Of a stretch of DNA of 41,223 nucleotides, positions 8,271 to 17,242 are shown piece after piece. A program made the translations under genes and the position numbers. The stretch spans positions 1 through 41,223 of the forward strand of contig JALOSF010000032.1 of the NCBI GenBank assembly GCA_025458525.1. Reading direction: 5' to 3'. The notes beneath the pieces are model-generated. The model saw only the letters and a program-made list of their open reading frames with translations. It did no database searches and was not told the DNA's origin. The stretch is from Cypionkella sp. Lineage in GTDB: Bacteria; Pseudomonadota; Alphaproteobacteria; Rhodobacterales; Rhodobacteraceae. Each line of letters opens with the position of its first letter. Within the stretch, counting starts at the first letter, position 1.

Positions 8271-8312
8271 CTTATGACGGGTTCGGCGCAGCAATCAAGA
8301 TGTGATCAAATC
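8271..8312 (-). promoter_or_regulatory. Putative GntR promoter with adjacent half-conserved operator
   Basis: On the minus strand GATTTGATCACATC (8312-8299) matches the aminotransferase palindrome at 11 of 14 bases. It is followed directly by TTGATT (8298-8293), a 16-bp spacer and a weak -10 CATAAG (8276-8271). The operator centre is about 41 bp upstream of the inferred start, and it overlaps the 3' end of the GH43 coding region. The layout copies that of the aminotransferase promoter. Confidence 0.45.
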
Positions 8313-9878
8313 GACCGGACCGTATTCGAACCCAGTCACATCCGCCTGCCAGCCCTGCCCTGACAGATCATGCGCCACCACGCCGACGAAGGCCCCGGTA
8401 AAGCTCGCATGTTCGCCCTTGCCCCCTTCGTCCGAGATCAGCGAGGCATCCAGAACGGGGCCGATGTCCGCCCCATTCAGCGTGAATTGCTGATCGGCCC
8501 CCTGCACGATGACCCCCAGCGTGACCTCGCCTTCGGGGCAGGCGTGCAGCCCGTGGAAGGTCAGGCTCTCGCGCTGCCAGTCGCCCTCGCAGGACACAAG
8601 GCTGACGACCCGTGCCCCCGCCTCGCGCGTGATCAGCGCGGCATGAAACTTGTGCCGGTTGTAATAGGTGGTCAGACCCACGGCCTGCTGCCAGCCCGGC
8701 GGATCGGCGCGGAAGCGGGCACGGGCGGCATAGCTTGGCTCCTCTTGCCGCCGTGCGATCAGGGTCTGTTCATACCAGGATCCAAGACTTTCGCGCCCCG
8801 TCAGCCGCAGAGAGCTGCCGGTCATCGTGAACAGCCGCTCGGGGTAAGGGGTGCGCAGCCACTGAAACTCCGGCGGGAGGGTGGGGCCGGAAAAATCGTG
8901 GCGCAACGGCTGCGGCGCTGTCTGAACGGCATCAAGCGGCAGATCGGTCGGCGCCACCTGCCCGCCGGCCTTGAGCCACAGCCAGCCGTCGCGCCATTCC
9001 ACCTCGGCCAGCCCGGTTTCGCGCCCCATGGCGCAGAACGGGCCCCGCGGGCCGGGCTGCGGGCGGCCGCACAGAAAGCTGTGCCAATGGCGGCCATCAT
9101 GGCCTTCGACATATTGGCCATGGCCCATGCGCTGGATCGGGTTGCCCGGGGCGAAGCGGGCGGTGATGACATGTTTGGCCGGATGCGTTTCATACGGGCC
9201 TTCGATGCTGCGCGCGCGCGCCATGGTGACGGCATGATCATAGCCGGTGCCGCCCTCGGCGGTGGTCAGGTAATACCAGCCGTCGCGCCAAAACAGATGC
9301 GGCGCCTCGGTCAGGCCCAGATCGGTGCCGGGGTAGATATCGAACCTGGGGCCAAAAAGGCCACGCTCGGGATGCCATTCCTGAAGCTCGATCCCGTCGA
9401 AACGGTCATGGGCCGGGTTTGCCCCCGATCCCGCCCAGCGGTGGTTCCAGCGCATGTTGACAAACCATTTCCGGCCATCGGGCGCATGGAACAGGGACGG
9501 GTCAAACCCCGAGGAATTGACATACCAAGGGTCGGACCAGCGGCCATCGATGGTTTCGCAGCAGGTGATATAGTTATGCGCGTCCTTGAACGCGCCATCG
9601 AGGCGTTTCACATCCGTATAGACCAGCCAGAACTTGCCCTCGGCATGGCTGAGGCAAGGCGCCCAGATCCCGCCGCTGTCGGGGTTGCCCCGCATGTCGA
9701 GCAGGGCCGCACGATCAAGCGGCCGCGCAACCAGCCGCCAGTTGACCAGATCGCGGCTGTGGTGAATTTGCACCCCCGGATACCATTCGAAGGTCGAGGT
9801 CGCGATAAAGTAATCCTCGCCCACCCGGCAAAAGCTGGGATCGGGGTTAAAGCCGCGCAGGATGGGATTCTGAGGCAT
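8295..9878 (-). CDS. Glycoside hydrolase family 43 (beta-xylosidase / arabinofuranosidase type)
   Basis: The 527-aa product has a five-blade propeller at about 1-310 and a C-terminal concanavalin-like sandwich at about 330-525. The catalytic triad of the family can be seen: the general base Asp in GFNPDPSF (residue 13), the pKa-modulating Asp in SGFDPSLF (126) and the acid Glu in GLTEAPHLFW (191). There is no signal peptide, so it acts on imported oligosaccharides. ATG 9878 is preferred over the adjacent GTG 9881. It is the last gene of the transporter operon, 112 bp after the Gfo/Idh/MocA gene, and its end carries the GntR operator. Specificity (xylose, arabinose or galactose side groups) is not decided by sequence. 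Confidence 0.9.
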   Translation of the reverse strand: MPQNPILRGFNPDPSFCRVGEDYFIATSTFEWYPGVQIHHSRDLVNWRLVARPLDRAALLDMRGNPDSGGIWAPCLSHAEGKFWLVYTDVKRLDGAFKDAHNYITCCETIDGRWSDPWYVNSSGFDPSLFHAPDGRKWFVNMRWNHRWAGSGANPAHDRFDGIELQEWHPERGLFGPRFDIYPGTDLGLTEAPHLFWRDGWYYLTTAEGGTGYDHAVTMARARSIEGPYETHPAKHVITARFAPGNPIQRMGHGQYVEGHDGRHWHSFLCGRPQPGPRGPFCAMGRETGLAEVEWRDGWLWLKAGGQVAPTDLPLDAVQTAPQPLRHDFSGPTLPPEFQWLRTPYPERLFTMTGSSLRLTGRESLGSWYEQTLIARRQEEPSYAARARFRADPPGWQQAVGLTTYYNRHKFHAALITREAGARVVSLVSCEGDWQRESLTFHGLHACPEGEVTLGVIVQGADQQFTLNGADIGPVLDASLISDEGGKGEHASFTGAFVGVVAHDLSGQGWQADVTGFEYGPVDLITS

Positions 9879-9948
9879 CACGGACCCTTTCGGTCACGGG
9901 CATCCGGTGCAAGGCGCCCGGAAAGACATGCAAATTCAGGGGCGTGGC

Positions 9949-9979
9949 CGATCCGACCCTGTGGCTCTGCGCCGGATCG
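9949..9979. repeat. Inverted repeat in the gap before GH43
   Basis: CGATCCG (9949-9955) and CGGATCG (9973-9979) are perfect 7-bp arms 17 bp apart. They lie in the 115-bp gap between the dehydrogenase and GH43 genes. It may be an intercistronic RNA hairpin or a protein site; nothing else convincing was seen in this gap. Confidence 0.3.
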
Positions 9980-9993
9980 ACCGCGTGCGGTTT

Positions 9994-11127
9994 TCAGATC
10001 AGCAGGGCGCGCGCCTCGGCGATGCCCAAAGCCTCGGGCCGGGTGCAGGTGGTGGTCAGGGTGATGAAATCGCCCGTTTCGCCCGAACGCAAACAGGCGG
10101 TCATCACATCGACCCCGTGCAGCGCCCGGTCGAGAGAACAGCGCGCATCCCGCCCGGCCATGACCGCCTGCACCATGTCGGCAAGCCCGGCGGTGCGATA
10201 ATTCGCCAGCGGCCCGCGTTGGGGATGGTCCTGATTGGGCACGCCAAAGGGATGATCCCAGGCCGCCACCTTTTCCAGCGACCCGTCGCGATGGCCGATC
10301 TCGATCTCGCCGCCAAAGAAGTTGGGATCGGGCACATAAAGCGTGCCTTCGGTGCCGTAGAGTTCGAAATGGTTGCGCTTGTGGTGCCAGACATCCCAAG
10401 AGGTGGACAGGTTGATCGTGGCACCGTTGTGGAATTCGAGCAGCGCATGGATGTTGGTCGGCGTCTTGACCGGAACCGTTTCTCCATTGCGCGGCCCGTT
10501 CGCGATGGTGCGGGCGGCCTGTGCCGAACTGGTCAGCGCGCCGACCCGTCGGACCGGGCCCAGCAGGTTGATCAGATTGGCCACGTAATAGGGGCCAAGG
10601 TCCAGCATCGGCCCCGCGCCGGGCAGAAAGAAGAAATCGGGATTGGGGTGCCAATGTTCCATCCCGTGGTTCAACACAGCCGCACAACCTGCTGTAATCG
10701 TGCCGATTTTGCCTTCGTCAAGCAGGGCACGCGCCTGTTGATGCGCGCCGCCAAGAAAGGTGTCGGGCGCACAGCCCACGGCCAGCCCCTTGGCCGAAGC
10801 CAAAGCGCGCAGGGTTTCACCCTCCTCCAGCGTCAGCACGAGCGGCTTTTCGGAATAGGCGTGCTTGCCTGCCTCCAGGATCCGCTTGGTCACGGCGAAA
10901 TGCGCGTCGGGAATGGTCAGGTTGATGACCACATCCACGTCCTTGTTGGCCAGAAGGTCATCGACCGATTGCGCCGTCGTGTCGAATTCGGCGGCGCGGG
11001 CTTTTGCCGCGTCCATGTTCACATCCGCCACGGCACGCACTTCCAACCCTTTGAACAGGGGCGCAAGGCGCAGATAGGCCGCCGAGATATTGCCGCATCC
11101 GATGATGCCCAGACCCAGATTTGCCAT
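9994..11127 (-). CDS. Gfo/Idh/MocA-family sugar dehydrogenase (first copy)
   Basis: The 377-aa NAD(P)-dependent oxidoreductase has a Rossmann fold with GIIGCGNIS at 7-15, the loop SEKPL near 93 that carries the catalytic-region lysine, and the C-terminal alpha/beta dimerisation domain (GPMLDLGPYYVANLINLLGP). Family members oxidise or epimerise sugars, inositols and glycosides, often at C3. There is no Tat or Sec signal, so it is cytoplasmic. It starts 3 nt after the isomerase/epimerase stop, so the two are probably made together. The substrate is unknown; the operon suggests a mannoside-, xyloside- or glucose-derived compound. Confidence 0.9.
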   Translation of the reverse strand: MANLGLGIIGCGNISAAYLRLAPLFKGLEVRAVADVNMDAAKARAAEFDTTAQSVDDLLANKDVDVVINLTIPDAHFAVTKRILEAGKHAYSEKPLVLTLEEGETLRALASAKGLAVGCAPDTFLGGAHQQARALLDEGKIGTITAGCAAVLNHGMEHWHPNPDFFFLPGAGPMLDLGPYYVANLINLLGPVRRVGALTSSAQAARTIANGPRNGETVPVKTPTNIHALLEFHNGATINLSTSWDVWHHKRNHFELYGTEGTLYVPDPNFFGGEIEIGHRDGSLEKVAAWDHPFGVPNQDHPQRGPLANYRTAGLADMVQAVMAGRDARCSLDRALHGVDVMTACLRSGETGDFITLTTTCTRPEALGIAEARALLI

Positions 11128-11130
11128 GTT

Positions 11131-11880
11131 TCAGAACCCCTTGGCAGATGTGATTGCGCGATTTGCAAACCGTGTGTGATCGGACGGATTGTCATGTTCC
11201 ATCACGAAATGCCTGACGCCGATGGCGCGCAACGCGGCCATGATGGTTGGCCAGTCCACCGTGCCATGGCCCACATCGGCCCAGCCGTCCTCGTCGGTGT
11301 TTTCGCCGGGCTTGGCGATGTCCTTGACATGGGCGGCGGTGATGCGAGGGCCGTAGCGGTCGATCCATGCCAGCGGATCGGCCCCGCCCCGGATGACCCA
11401 AGCCACATCCATTTCCCATTCCAGATGCGGGCCGCCGTCAAGAATCTCCTCTTGCGGGATCGCGCCATCGGCGGTGGGGCGGAATTCGAAATCATGGTTG
11501 TGCCAGCCAAAGCCATAGCCTTCGGCGCGATAGACATGGGCGGCCTTTTCCAGCCGCGCGCCAAACTCGTGCCACCCCCGCCCGGTTGTGGGGCGGTCAT
11601 CAGGCATGATGAAGGGGCAGTAAAGTTTCTGCATCTTCAGCGCCTTGGCAATCGCAAGCACCTTTGGCACCTCGGTTTCAAGCATGGCCAGACTGAAATG
11701 CCCCGTCGGCATGGTCAGCCCGGTGGCGGCCAGCCCCGCCTTTGTCGCCTCTACCGCCGCGTCATCGGCATAAAGCGCCCCATAGCCTTCGACGGCCGTA
11801 TAGCCCGCCTGTGCCAGCATTTCGAAGGTGGCAGACATCGGCGGGAAGTTCCGCGAGGAGTAGAGTTGATACGAAAACAT
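11131..11880 (-). CDS. Sugar phosphate isomerase/epimerase family protein (first copy)
   Basis: The 249-aa xylose-isomerase-like TIM barrel carries the metal and catalytic residues in GWHNHDFEF, WEMDVAWV, AAHVKDI and FVMEHDNP. ATG 11880 (MFSYQLYSS) is chosen because AAAGGACC precedes it and it follows the GH2 stop by 13 nt; 12 further in-frame codons upstream would overlap GH2. The family includes hexulose/inosose isomerases, dehydratases and keto-glycoside-cleaving enzymes. Pairing with a Gfo/Idh/MocA gene 3 nt downstream suggests that it acts on the oxidised sugar made by that dehydrogenase (inference). Confidence 0.88.
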   Translation of the reverse strand: MFSYQLYSSRNFPPMSATFEMLAQAGYTAVEGYGALYADDAAVEATKAGLAATGLTMPTGHFSLAMLETEVPKVLAIAKALKMQKLYCPFIMPDDRPTTGRGWHEFGARLEKAAHVYRAEGYGFGWHNHDFEFRPTADGAIPQEEILDGGPHLEWEMDVAWVIRGGADPLAWIDRYGPRITAAHVKDIAKPGENTDEDGWADVGHGTVDWPTIMAALRAIGVRHFVMEHDNPSDHTRFANRAITSAKGF

Positions 11881-11893
11881 CGGATCGGTCCTT

Positions 11894-14266
11894 TCAGGTG
11901 CCATAGGTGGCGGCATGGAGGTCGCGCCGCGTAAACTGCGGTGTGCCTGCGACAGTGGGGGTAAAGCGGATCACCCGGGGCTGTCCGGGGATCAGGGCAA
12001 AGGCATTGTCGGAAAAGCGGCCCGGCAGGCTGGCCTCCAATGCGGTGAACGGGGCAAGGGCCTGCGACGCGAGTGTCACCAGCCAGTCGTTGCCGTCTTG
12101 CGCCACGGTCATGGTGATCTGTGGCGCAAGCAGATCATAGGCTTTCCACGGGCGGGGGGCGAAGATGTCCTCGCCGTTGGCCGATGCGCCATCGGTCCAG
12201 TGCCAGTGCAGGATTTCGTCGGCGGCCAGCAGGTCGCGGTCGATGACCGTGCAAGGCGTGGCCCCCTTGACGCAAAGCGTGGTTTCCGTGGTGACAAGGG
12301 GGCGGCACAGGCCCGCCATGTTGATGGCCCGGACGTTCAAGGTGATCTGCGTCTCATCCGGCTGGTCGTTCACCGCCTTGAGGGTGATGTGATCGCCCTG
12401 TGGCAGCGCGAGCACCGTGACGGGGGCGTAAAAGCGCCGGGCCATGTGGTGCAACAGTTTCCATCCGCCACCATGGTCAAGGCTGGACCAGCTGCAAACC
12501 GGCCAGGTGTCATTCAGCTGCCAGTAAAGCGTGCCCATACAATGCGGTTTGAGCGCCCGCCATGCGGTGACGGCGGTGTGGATGGCAAGACCTTGCTGGA
12601 TCTGGGACAGATAGACGAAGTTCGGGAAATCGACCGGAAAGCGGAAGGTGCGGAACAGGGTTTCCGCGATGCGGGCATTGCCGCCCGCATTCTTCTGGTG
12701 GCTTTCCATCACCGGGGCCGCGATGTTCCAGTCCTTGGCCTCGGCAAATTTTGCGATGGCGGGCAAGGACGGATAGGATTGAAAGCCGAATTCGCTGCAA
12801 AACCGCGGTTTGACATCGCGGTAATGGTCAAAATCGCGCCCTTCGTGCCAGACACTCCAGAAATGCATGTCGCCCGACGAGTCGTCGTGCCAGGCATCGC
12901 CAAAGGCCATCGGGCCGGGGCTGGGGCTGGAGGGCCACCAGTTGGCGCCGGGCAGGACCGACATAAGGGCGGCTTCGATCGTGCGGTTCAGACGGTCGTA
13001 GTTCACCAAGTAGCGGTCGCGGTCGCGGCGGGAGTCTTCGAACCATGTCAGCGCGCCGATCAGTTCATTGTCGCCGCACCATAGCGCGATGCAGGCGTGG
13101 TGGTTCAGGCGCCCCACCACATCGCGCAGCTCTGCCGCAACTTCGGTCAGAAAATCAGGGGTCGAGGGGTAAAGGTGGCAGGCGAACATGAAATCCTGCC
13201 ACACCATCAGACCCATTTCATCGCACAGGTCATAGAACCAGTCCGGTTCATACCGCCCGCCGCCCCAGATGCGGATCATGTTCATATGCGCATCCACCGC
13301 CGATTGCAGCAGATCGCGCACGCCCGCGCGGGTGATGCGGCCATGCAGCGCGTCGGCGGGAATCCAGTTCGCCCCCTTGGCAAAGACCGGGCGCCCGTTG
13401 ACGGCAAAGCCGAAACTGCGGCCTGCGGCATCGGGGGCCGAGATCAGCGCAAGGTCGCGCAACCCGATGCGGCGCGTCGTGCGGGCGCCCCCCGAGGTGA
13501 CGGCAAGTGTGTGGAGCGTCGCCGCCCCCTGCCCTGCGGGCCACCACAGATCGGGGTCGGGGATGCGCAGCACGATCTGGGCCACACCGTCCTGTGCGGG
13601 GGCCGTCGCGGTGACGCCGCACAGGGTTGCGGTGGCATCCTCGGCGGCTGTTTCGATGCGCAAGGTGACTTCGGCCAGCCCGGGCTCGTGTCGTTGCTGC
13701 ACGAAGATGTCACCCAGCACCGGCGCCGCGGGGGCCAGCATGATCTGCCCCCAGATGCCGAAACTGGGCAAGGCGATGTTCCAATCCCAGCCAAAGTCGC
13801 ATTGCGGTTTGCGCAGCATGTTGCCATGCGGGATCGGGCAATTGGGCTGATGATAGGGGATCGCAAAGGGCTGGGCCGCCGCCCGCGCCGCCGCCTCGCG
13901 CGTGACAGAGCGGAAGGTGATCTCGATCCGGTTTTCGCCCGCGCGCAGCAGCCCCGCCAAGGGGACGCGCCAGCGCCGGTGCGCGTTGGCCGCCCGCAAC
14001 ACGCAAAGTCCGTTCAGCCGCACCTCGGCCACCGTGTCCAGCCCGTCGATCACCAGATCCACGGCACTGCCGTCATGGGCAAAGCTGCGGCTGGCTTTCC
14101 AGTCGCGATCCGCGATCCAGCGCAGCCCGTATTCGTTCTGCCCCCAATAGGGGTCGGGGATTGCCCCCGCCGCGTGCAGCGCACTGATCCCGTCACCGGG
14201 CAGGCTGAAGGGCACGTCATACTGCCCCGCCTCATCGCACAGGCGCCACGATCCAGCCAGATCCAT
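11894..14266 (-). CDS. Glycoside hydrolase family 2, beta-mannosidase type
   Basis: The 790-aa product begins with a sugar-binding domain (LAGSWRLCDEAG), followed by an immunoglobulin-like domain and the GH2 TIM barrel from about 285. The acid/base is E401 in WCGDNE and the nucleophile is E492 in CSEFGFQSYPS; both are intact. The NxMRIWGGGxYE motif (NMIRIWGGGRYE) and the pattern FGWDWN favour beta-mannosidase over beta-galactosidase or glucuronidase. There is no signal peptide, so it should cleave imported beta-mannosides in the cytoplasm. It follows the ATPase gene by 5 nt, so it is in the transporter operon. This enzyme is the best clue to the imported substrate. Confidence 0.9.
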   Translation of the reverse strand: MDLAGSWRLCDEAGQYDVPFSLPGDGISALHAAGAIPDPYWGQNEYGLRWIADRDWKASRSFAHDGSAVDLVIDGLDTVAEVRLNGLCVLRAANAHRRWRVPLAGLLRAGENRIEITFRSVTREAAARAAAQPFAIPYHQPNCPIPHGNMLRKPQCDFGWDWNIALPSFGIWGQIMLAPAAPVLGDIFVQQRHEPGLAEVTLRIETAAEDATATLCGVTATAPAQDGVAQIVLRIPDPDLWWPAGQGAATLHTLAVTSGGARTTRRIGLRDLALISAPDAAGRSFGFAVNGRPVFAKGANWIPADALHGRITRAGVRDLLQSAVDAHMNMIRIWGGGRYEPDWFYDLCDEMGLMVWQDFMFACHLYPSTPDFLTEVAAELRDVVGRLNHHACIALWCGDNELIGALTWFEDSRRDRDRYLVNYDRLNRTIEAALMSVLPGANWWPSSPSPGPMAFGDAWHDDSSGDMHFWSVWHEGRDFDHYRDVKPRFCSEFGFQSYPSLPAIAKFAEAKDWNIAAPVMESHQKNAGGNARIAETLFRTFRFPVDFPNFVYLSQIQQGLAIHTAVTAWRALKPHCMGTLYWQLNDTWPVCSWSSLDHGGGWKLLHHMARRFYAPVTVLALPQGDHITLKAVNDQPDETQITLNVRAINMAGLCRPLVTTETTLCVKGATPCTVIDRDLLAADEILHWHWTDGASANGEDIFAPRPWKAYDLLAPQITMTVAQDGNDWLVTLASQALAPFTALEASLPGRFSDNAFALIPGQPRVIRFTPTVAGTPQFTRRDLHAATYGT

Positions 14267-14271
14267 CGCGG

Positions 14272-15351
14272 TCAGATCCTTGTCTCGGTGCCTGCGTCAA
14301 ACAGGCTGGCCTTGGACATATCCACTTTCAGATGCACCTGCCGGCCCGCGTCCATCCGCCGTTCCACCGGAACCCGCACCGACATCTGCCCCCCCGCCGC
14401 CTTGAGCCAGACAAGGCTGTCGGCGCCCATCGGTTCGTCCAGTTCGACCACCGCCGCGATGGTCCGTCCCGGTTCGGCGTGATCCTGCACCACCAGATGT
14501 TCGGGACGCAGGCCAAGAATGACCTTGTCCCGCGTGCCCACCGCGCCGCCTTCATACCCGTCCAGCGACAGCTTTACATCGCCGAGCTGGATCGCCTGAC
14601 CGCCGTCGACCGTGGCGCCGTGCAGGAAATTCATCGACGGGCTGCCGATGAAGCCGGCCACGAACAGGTTGGCGGGGCGGTTGTAAATCTCTTGCGGGGC
14701 GGCAAGCTGCTGGATGATGCCACCGCGCATGACGGCGATACGGTCGGCCAGCGTCAGCGCCTCGATCTGGTCATGGGTCACATAAACCATGGTGTTGTTC
14801 AGCTGCGCATGAAGCCGCTTGATTTCCACCCGCAATTCGCTGCGCAGCTTGGCGTCCAGGTTCGACAGCGGCTCGTCGAACAGGAACACATCGACATCGC
14901 GCACCAAGGCCCGGCCAATCGCCACACGCTGACGCTGCCCGCCAGAAAGCGCGGCAGGCTTGCGATCAAGCAGCGGGCCGATTTGCAGGATCTCGGCGGC
15001 GCGGGCCACGCGCTTGTCGATTTCCGCCTGTGGCACGCGGGCGTTTTTCAACCCGAACGACAGGTTCCCCCGCACGGTCATCTGCGGATAAAGCGCATAG
15101 GACTGAAACACCATTCCGATGCCGCGCTCTGACGGTTCGGCCCAGGTGACGTTCTTGCCCTTGATGAAGATTTGGCCGTCGGTGATTTCAAGCAGCCCGG
15201 CAAGACAGTTCAACAGTGTGGATTTGCCACAGCCCGAAGGGCCCAGAAGGACGACAAACTCCCCCTCCGCGACATTGAGGTTCATGTTTTTCAGAACCGA
15301 AACCGAACCGAAATTCAGCGTCAGGTCTTTGACTTCGATCGAATGGGTCAT
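14272..15351 (-). CDS. Sugar ABC transporter ATP-binding protein (MalK/UgpC type)
   Basis: The 359-aa ATPase energises carbohydrate uptake at the inner face of the membrane. Walker A is GPSGCGKST at 37-45, the Q-loop is Q83, the signature LSGGQ is at 135-139, Walker B is VFLFDE at 155-160, and the switch histidine is in VYVTHDQ. The C-terminal TOBE/regulatory region (LGLRPEHLVV) is of the MalK group. It lies 6 nt after the second permease gene. Its presence inside the operon makes this a complete importer rather than one sharing a global ATPase. Confidence 0.95.
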   Translation of the reverse strand: MTHSIEVKDLTLNFGSVSVLKNMNLNVAEGEFVVLLGPSGCGKSTLLNCLAGLLEITDGQIFIKGKNVTWAEPSERGIGMVFQSYALYPQMTVRGNLSFGLKNARVPQAEIDKRVARAAEILQIGPLLDRKPAALSGGQRQRVAIGRALVRDVDVFLFDEPLSNLDAKLRSELRVEIKRLHAQLNNTMVYVTHDQIEALTLADRIAVMRGGIIQQLAAPQEIYNRPANLFVAGFIGSPSMNFLHGATVDGGQAIQLGDVKLSLDGYEGGAVGTRDKVILGLRPEHLVVQDHAEPGRTIAAVVELDEPMGADSLVWLKAAGGQMSVRVPVERRMDAGRQVHLKVDMSKASLFDAGTETRI

Positions 15352-15357
15352 GGAAGA

Positions 15358-16275
15358 TCAGCCTTTCACAGCACCGGCCGCGATGCCGCGAACGAAAAGT
15401 TTGCCCGAGATGAAATAGATGACCAGCGGCACAAGGCCCGTGAGCAGGGTGGCGGCCATGTTGACGTTGTATTCCTTTACCCCCTGCACCGAGTTGACGA
15501 TGTTGTTGAGCTGCACCGTCATGGGATAAAGATCAGGCTTGGTATAGACCACGCCAAACAGGAAATCGTTCCAGATTCCCGTGACTTGCAGGATGATCGC
15601 CACAACAAAGATTGGCAGGCTCATCGGCATCAGGATCTTGGCATAGATCGCCCAGAACCCTGCGCCATCGACGCGGGCGGCCTTGAACAATTCCTCGGGG
15701 ATGGTGGAGAAATAGTTGCGGAACAGCAGCGTCAGGATCGGCATGCCAAAGATGGTATGCACCAGCACCAGCCCCCACAGCGTGCCATAGATCCCCATCT
15801 CGCGCAGCAAGATCACGATGGGATAAAGCATCACCTGATAGGGGATGAAGGCCCCGAAGATCAGGATGGTGAAGAACACATCCGATCCCTTGAACTTCCA
15901 GAAGGTCAGCGCATAGCCGTTCACGCTTGCCACCACGATCGACAAGATCACCGACGGGATCAGAATCTGGACCGAGTTCCAGAACCCGCGCGACAGGCCA
16001 TCGCAGTTCAACCCGGTGCAAGCCTCGGCCCAGGCCTTGACCCAGGGTTCAAACGTGATCTCGACGGGCGGGGCAAAGATGTTGCCCATGCGGATTTCGG
16101 GCATCCCCTTCAGGCTGGTCATCACCATCACCCACAGGGGCAGCAGATAATAGACCGAGAACACGAACAACGTGCCGTAGATCATGATGTTGCGGCCCGA
16201 CAGCGCGCGCTTGGGGCGCGCCCCGCGCGGGACGGCGGCGGCGCGCGTGGGTGCGGCGAGTGTTGCGTCAGCCAT
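15358..16275 (-). CDS. Carbohydrate ABC transporter permease (MalG type)
   Basis: The 305-aa product has six predicted membrane segments. The ATPase-contacting EAA loop is EELFKAARVDGAGFWAIYAKILMP, in this family's usual place about 100 residues before the C-terminus. The long cytoplasmic N-terminus (about 28 residues, Ala/Arg rich) is ordinary for MalG-like subunits. The gene overlaps the MalF-type gene by 8 nt, so the two are translationally coupled. It resembles the glucose/mannose (GtsC-like) permeases more than maltose ones, judging by the companion binding protein. Confidence 0.94.
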   Translation of the reverse strand: MADATLAAPTRAAAVPRGARPKRALSGRNIMIYGTLFVFSVYYLLPLWVMVMTSLKGMPEIRMGNIFAPPVEITFEPWVKAWAEACTGLNCDGLSRGFWNSVQILIPSVILSIVVASVNGYALTFWKFKGSDVFFTILIFGAFIPYQVMLYPIVILLREMGIYGTLWGLVLVHTIFGMPILTLLFRNYFSTIPEELFKAARVDGAGFWAIYAKILMPMSLPIFVVAIILQVTGIWNDFLFGVVYTKPDLYPMTVQLNNIVNSVQGVKEYNVNMAATLLTGLVPLVIYFISGKLFVRGIAAGAVKG

Positions 16276-17161
16276 GCTTTCTGCCTCCGAATTCCAGATA
16301 GGCCCAAGGGATCAGGACGATCAGCACCGACAGCAGCATCATGGTCGAGGCGGCAAAGCCCTGACCCAGATTTTGCGCCTGAAACATGTAGTCATAGACA
16401 TACATGGCCGGCACCTGGCTTGCGGTGCCCGGCCCGCCCGAGGTTTGGGCGACGACCAGATCGTAAAGTTTGATGATGCCTGCGGCGACCAGCACCAGCG
16501 TGGTGATGAACACCGGGCGCATCATCGGCAGGATGATCAGAACATAGGTTTTCCAGGTGGGGATGCCATCCACACGCGCGGCCTTCCAGATGTCCTCGTC
16601 TATGCCGCGCAGGCCCGCCAGCATCAGGCACATCACGAACCCCGTGCCCTGCCACAGCCCCGCGATCAGCAGGCCGTAAAGCACAAGATCGGGGTTATCG
16701 AGCGGGTTGAACGTGAAACTTTCCCAACCAAGGCCCCGCACGATCGACTGGATGCCGAACTCGGGGTTCAGGATCCATTGCCAGACCAGACCCGTCACGA
16801 TGAAGGACAGCGCGAAGGGATAAAGCATGATGGTTCGGAATGTATCCTCGAACCGGATCTTCTGATCCATCGCGACCGCCAGCACAAAGCCGATGACGAT
16901 GGTAAAGATCAGCGACAACACACCATAGATCATCAGGTTTTCGATCGAGGTCAGCCAGCGGCTGTTCGACCAGAGCCGTTCGTATTGGTCAAAGCCGACC
17001 CAACGCTCGCGCGGCAGGAGTTTGGAGTCGGTGAACGAATAAAGCACCGTCCAGGCCGTGCCGCCGACAAAGACCACAAGCGTGGTCAAAACCATGGGAA
17101 TCGCTGCGATTTTTGCGTTCAGATTCCGCCACATGCGGGTCGTCCGCTGTGCCTCGGCCAT
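16268..17161 (-). CDS. Carbohydrate ABC transporter permease (MalF type)
   Basis: The 297-aa inner-membrane subunit has about six membrane segments. Its EAA loop reads DEDIWKAARVDGIPTWKTYVLIILP. It lacks the large periplasmic insert of E. coli MalF, which is the norm for the short MalF forms in glucose/mannose and oligosaccharide importers. It is separated from the binding-protein gene by an 81-bp gap containing a strong hairpin. Confidence 0.94.
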   Translation of the reverse strand: MAEAQRTTRMWRNLNAKIAAIPMVLTTLVVFVGGTAWTVLYSFTDSKLLPRERWVGFDQYERLWSNSRWLTSIENLMIYGVLSLIFTIVIGFVLAVAMDQKIRFEDTFRTIMLYPFALSFIVTGLVWQWILNPEFGIQSIVRGLGWESFTFNPLDNPDLVLYGLLIAGLWQGTGFVMCLMLAGLRGIDEDIWKAARVDGIPTWKTYVLIILPMMRPVFITTLVLVAAGIIKLYDLVVAQTSGGPGTASQVPAMYVYDYMFQAQNLGQGFAASTMMLLSVLIVLIPWAYLEFGGRKHG

Positions 17162-17201
17162 GGGCCGCCCCTCCCCTGATGACTGGTGTGACTGGGTGAC
17201 A

Positions 17202-17227
17202 AGAGCCGCCCGGCAAGGGGCGGCTCT
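17202..17227 (-). terminator. Intercistronic hairpin after the binding-protein gene
   Basis: AGAGCCGCCC and GGGCGGCTCT form a perfect 10-bp stem with a 6-nt loop, 16 bp after the SBP stop. There is no T-run on the minus strand, so it is likely an mRNA stabiliser or attenuator giving more binding protein than permease, as known for MalE-type operons. Confidence 0.6.
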
Positions 17228-17242
17228 GCCGTCAGAAGCAGG

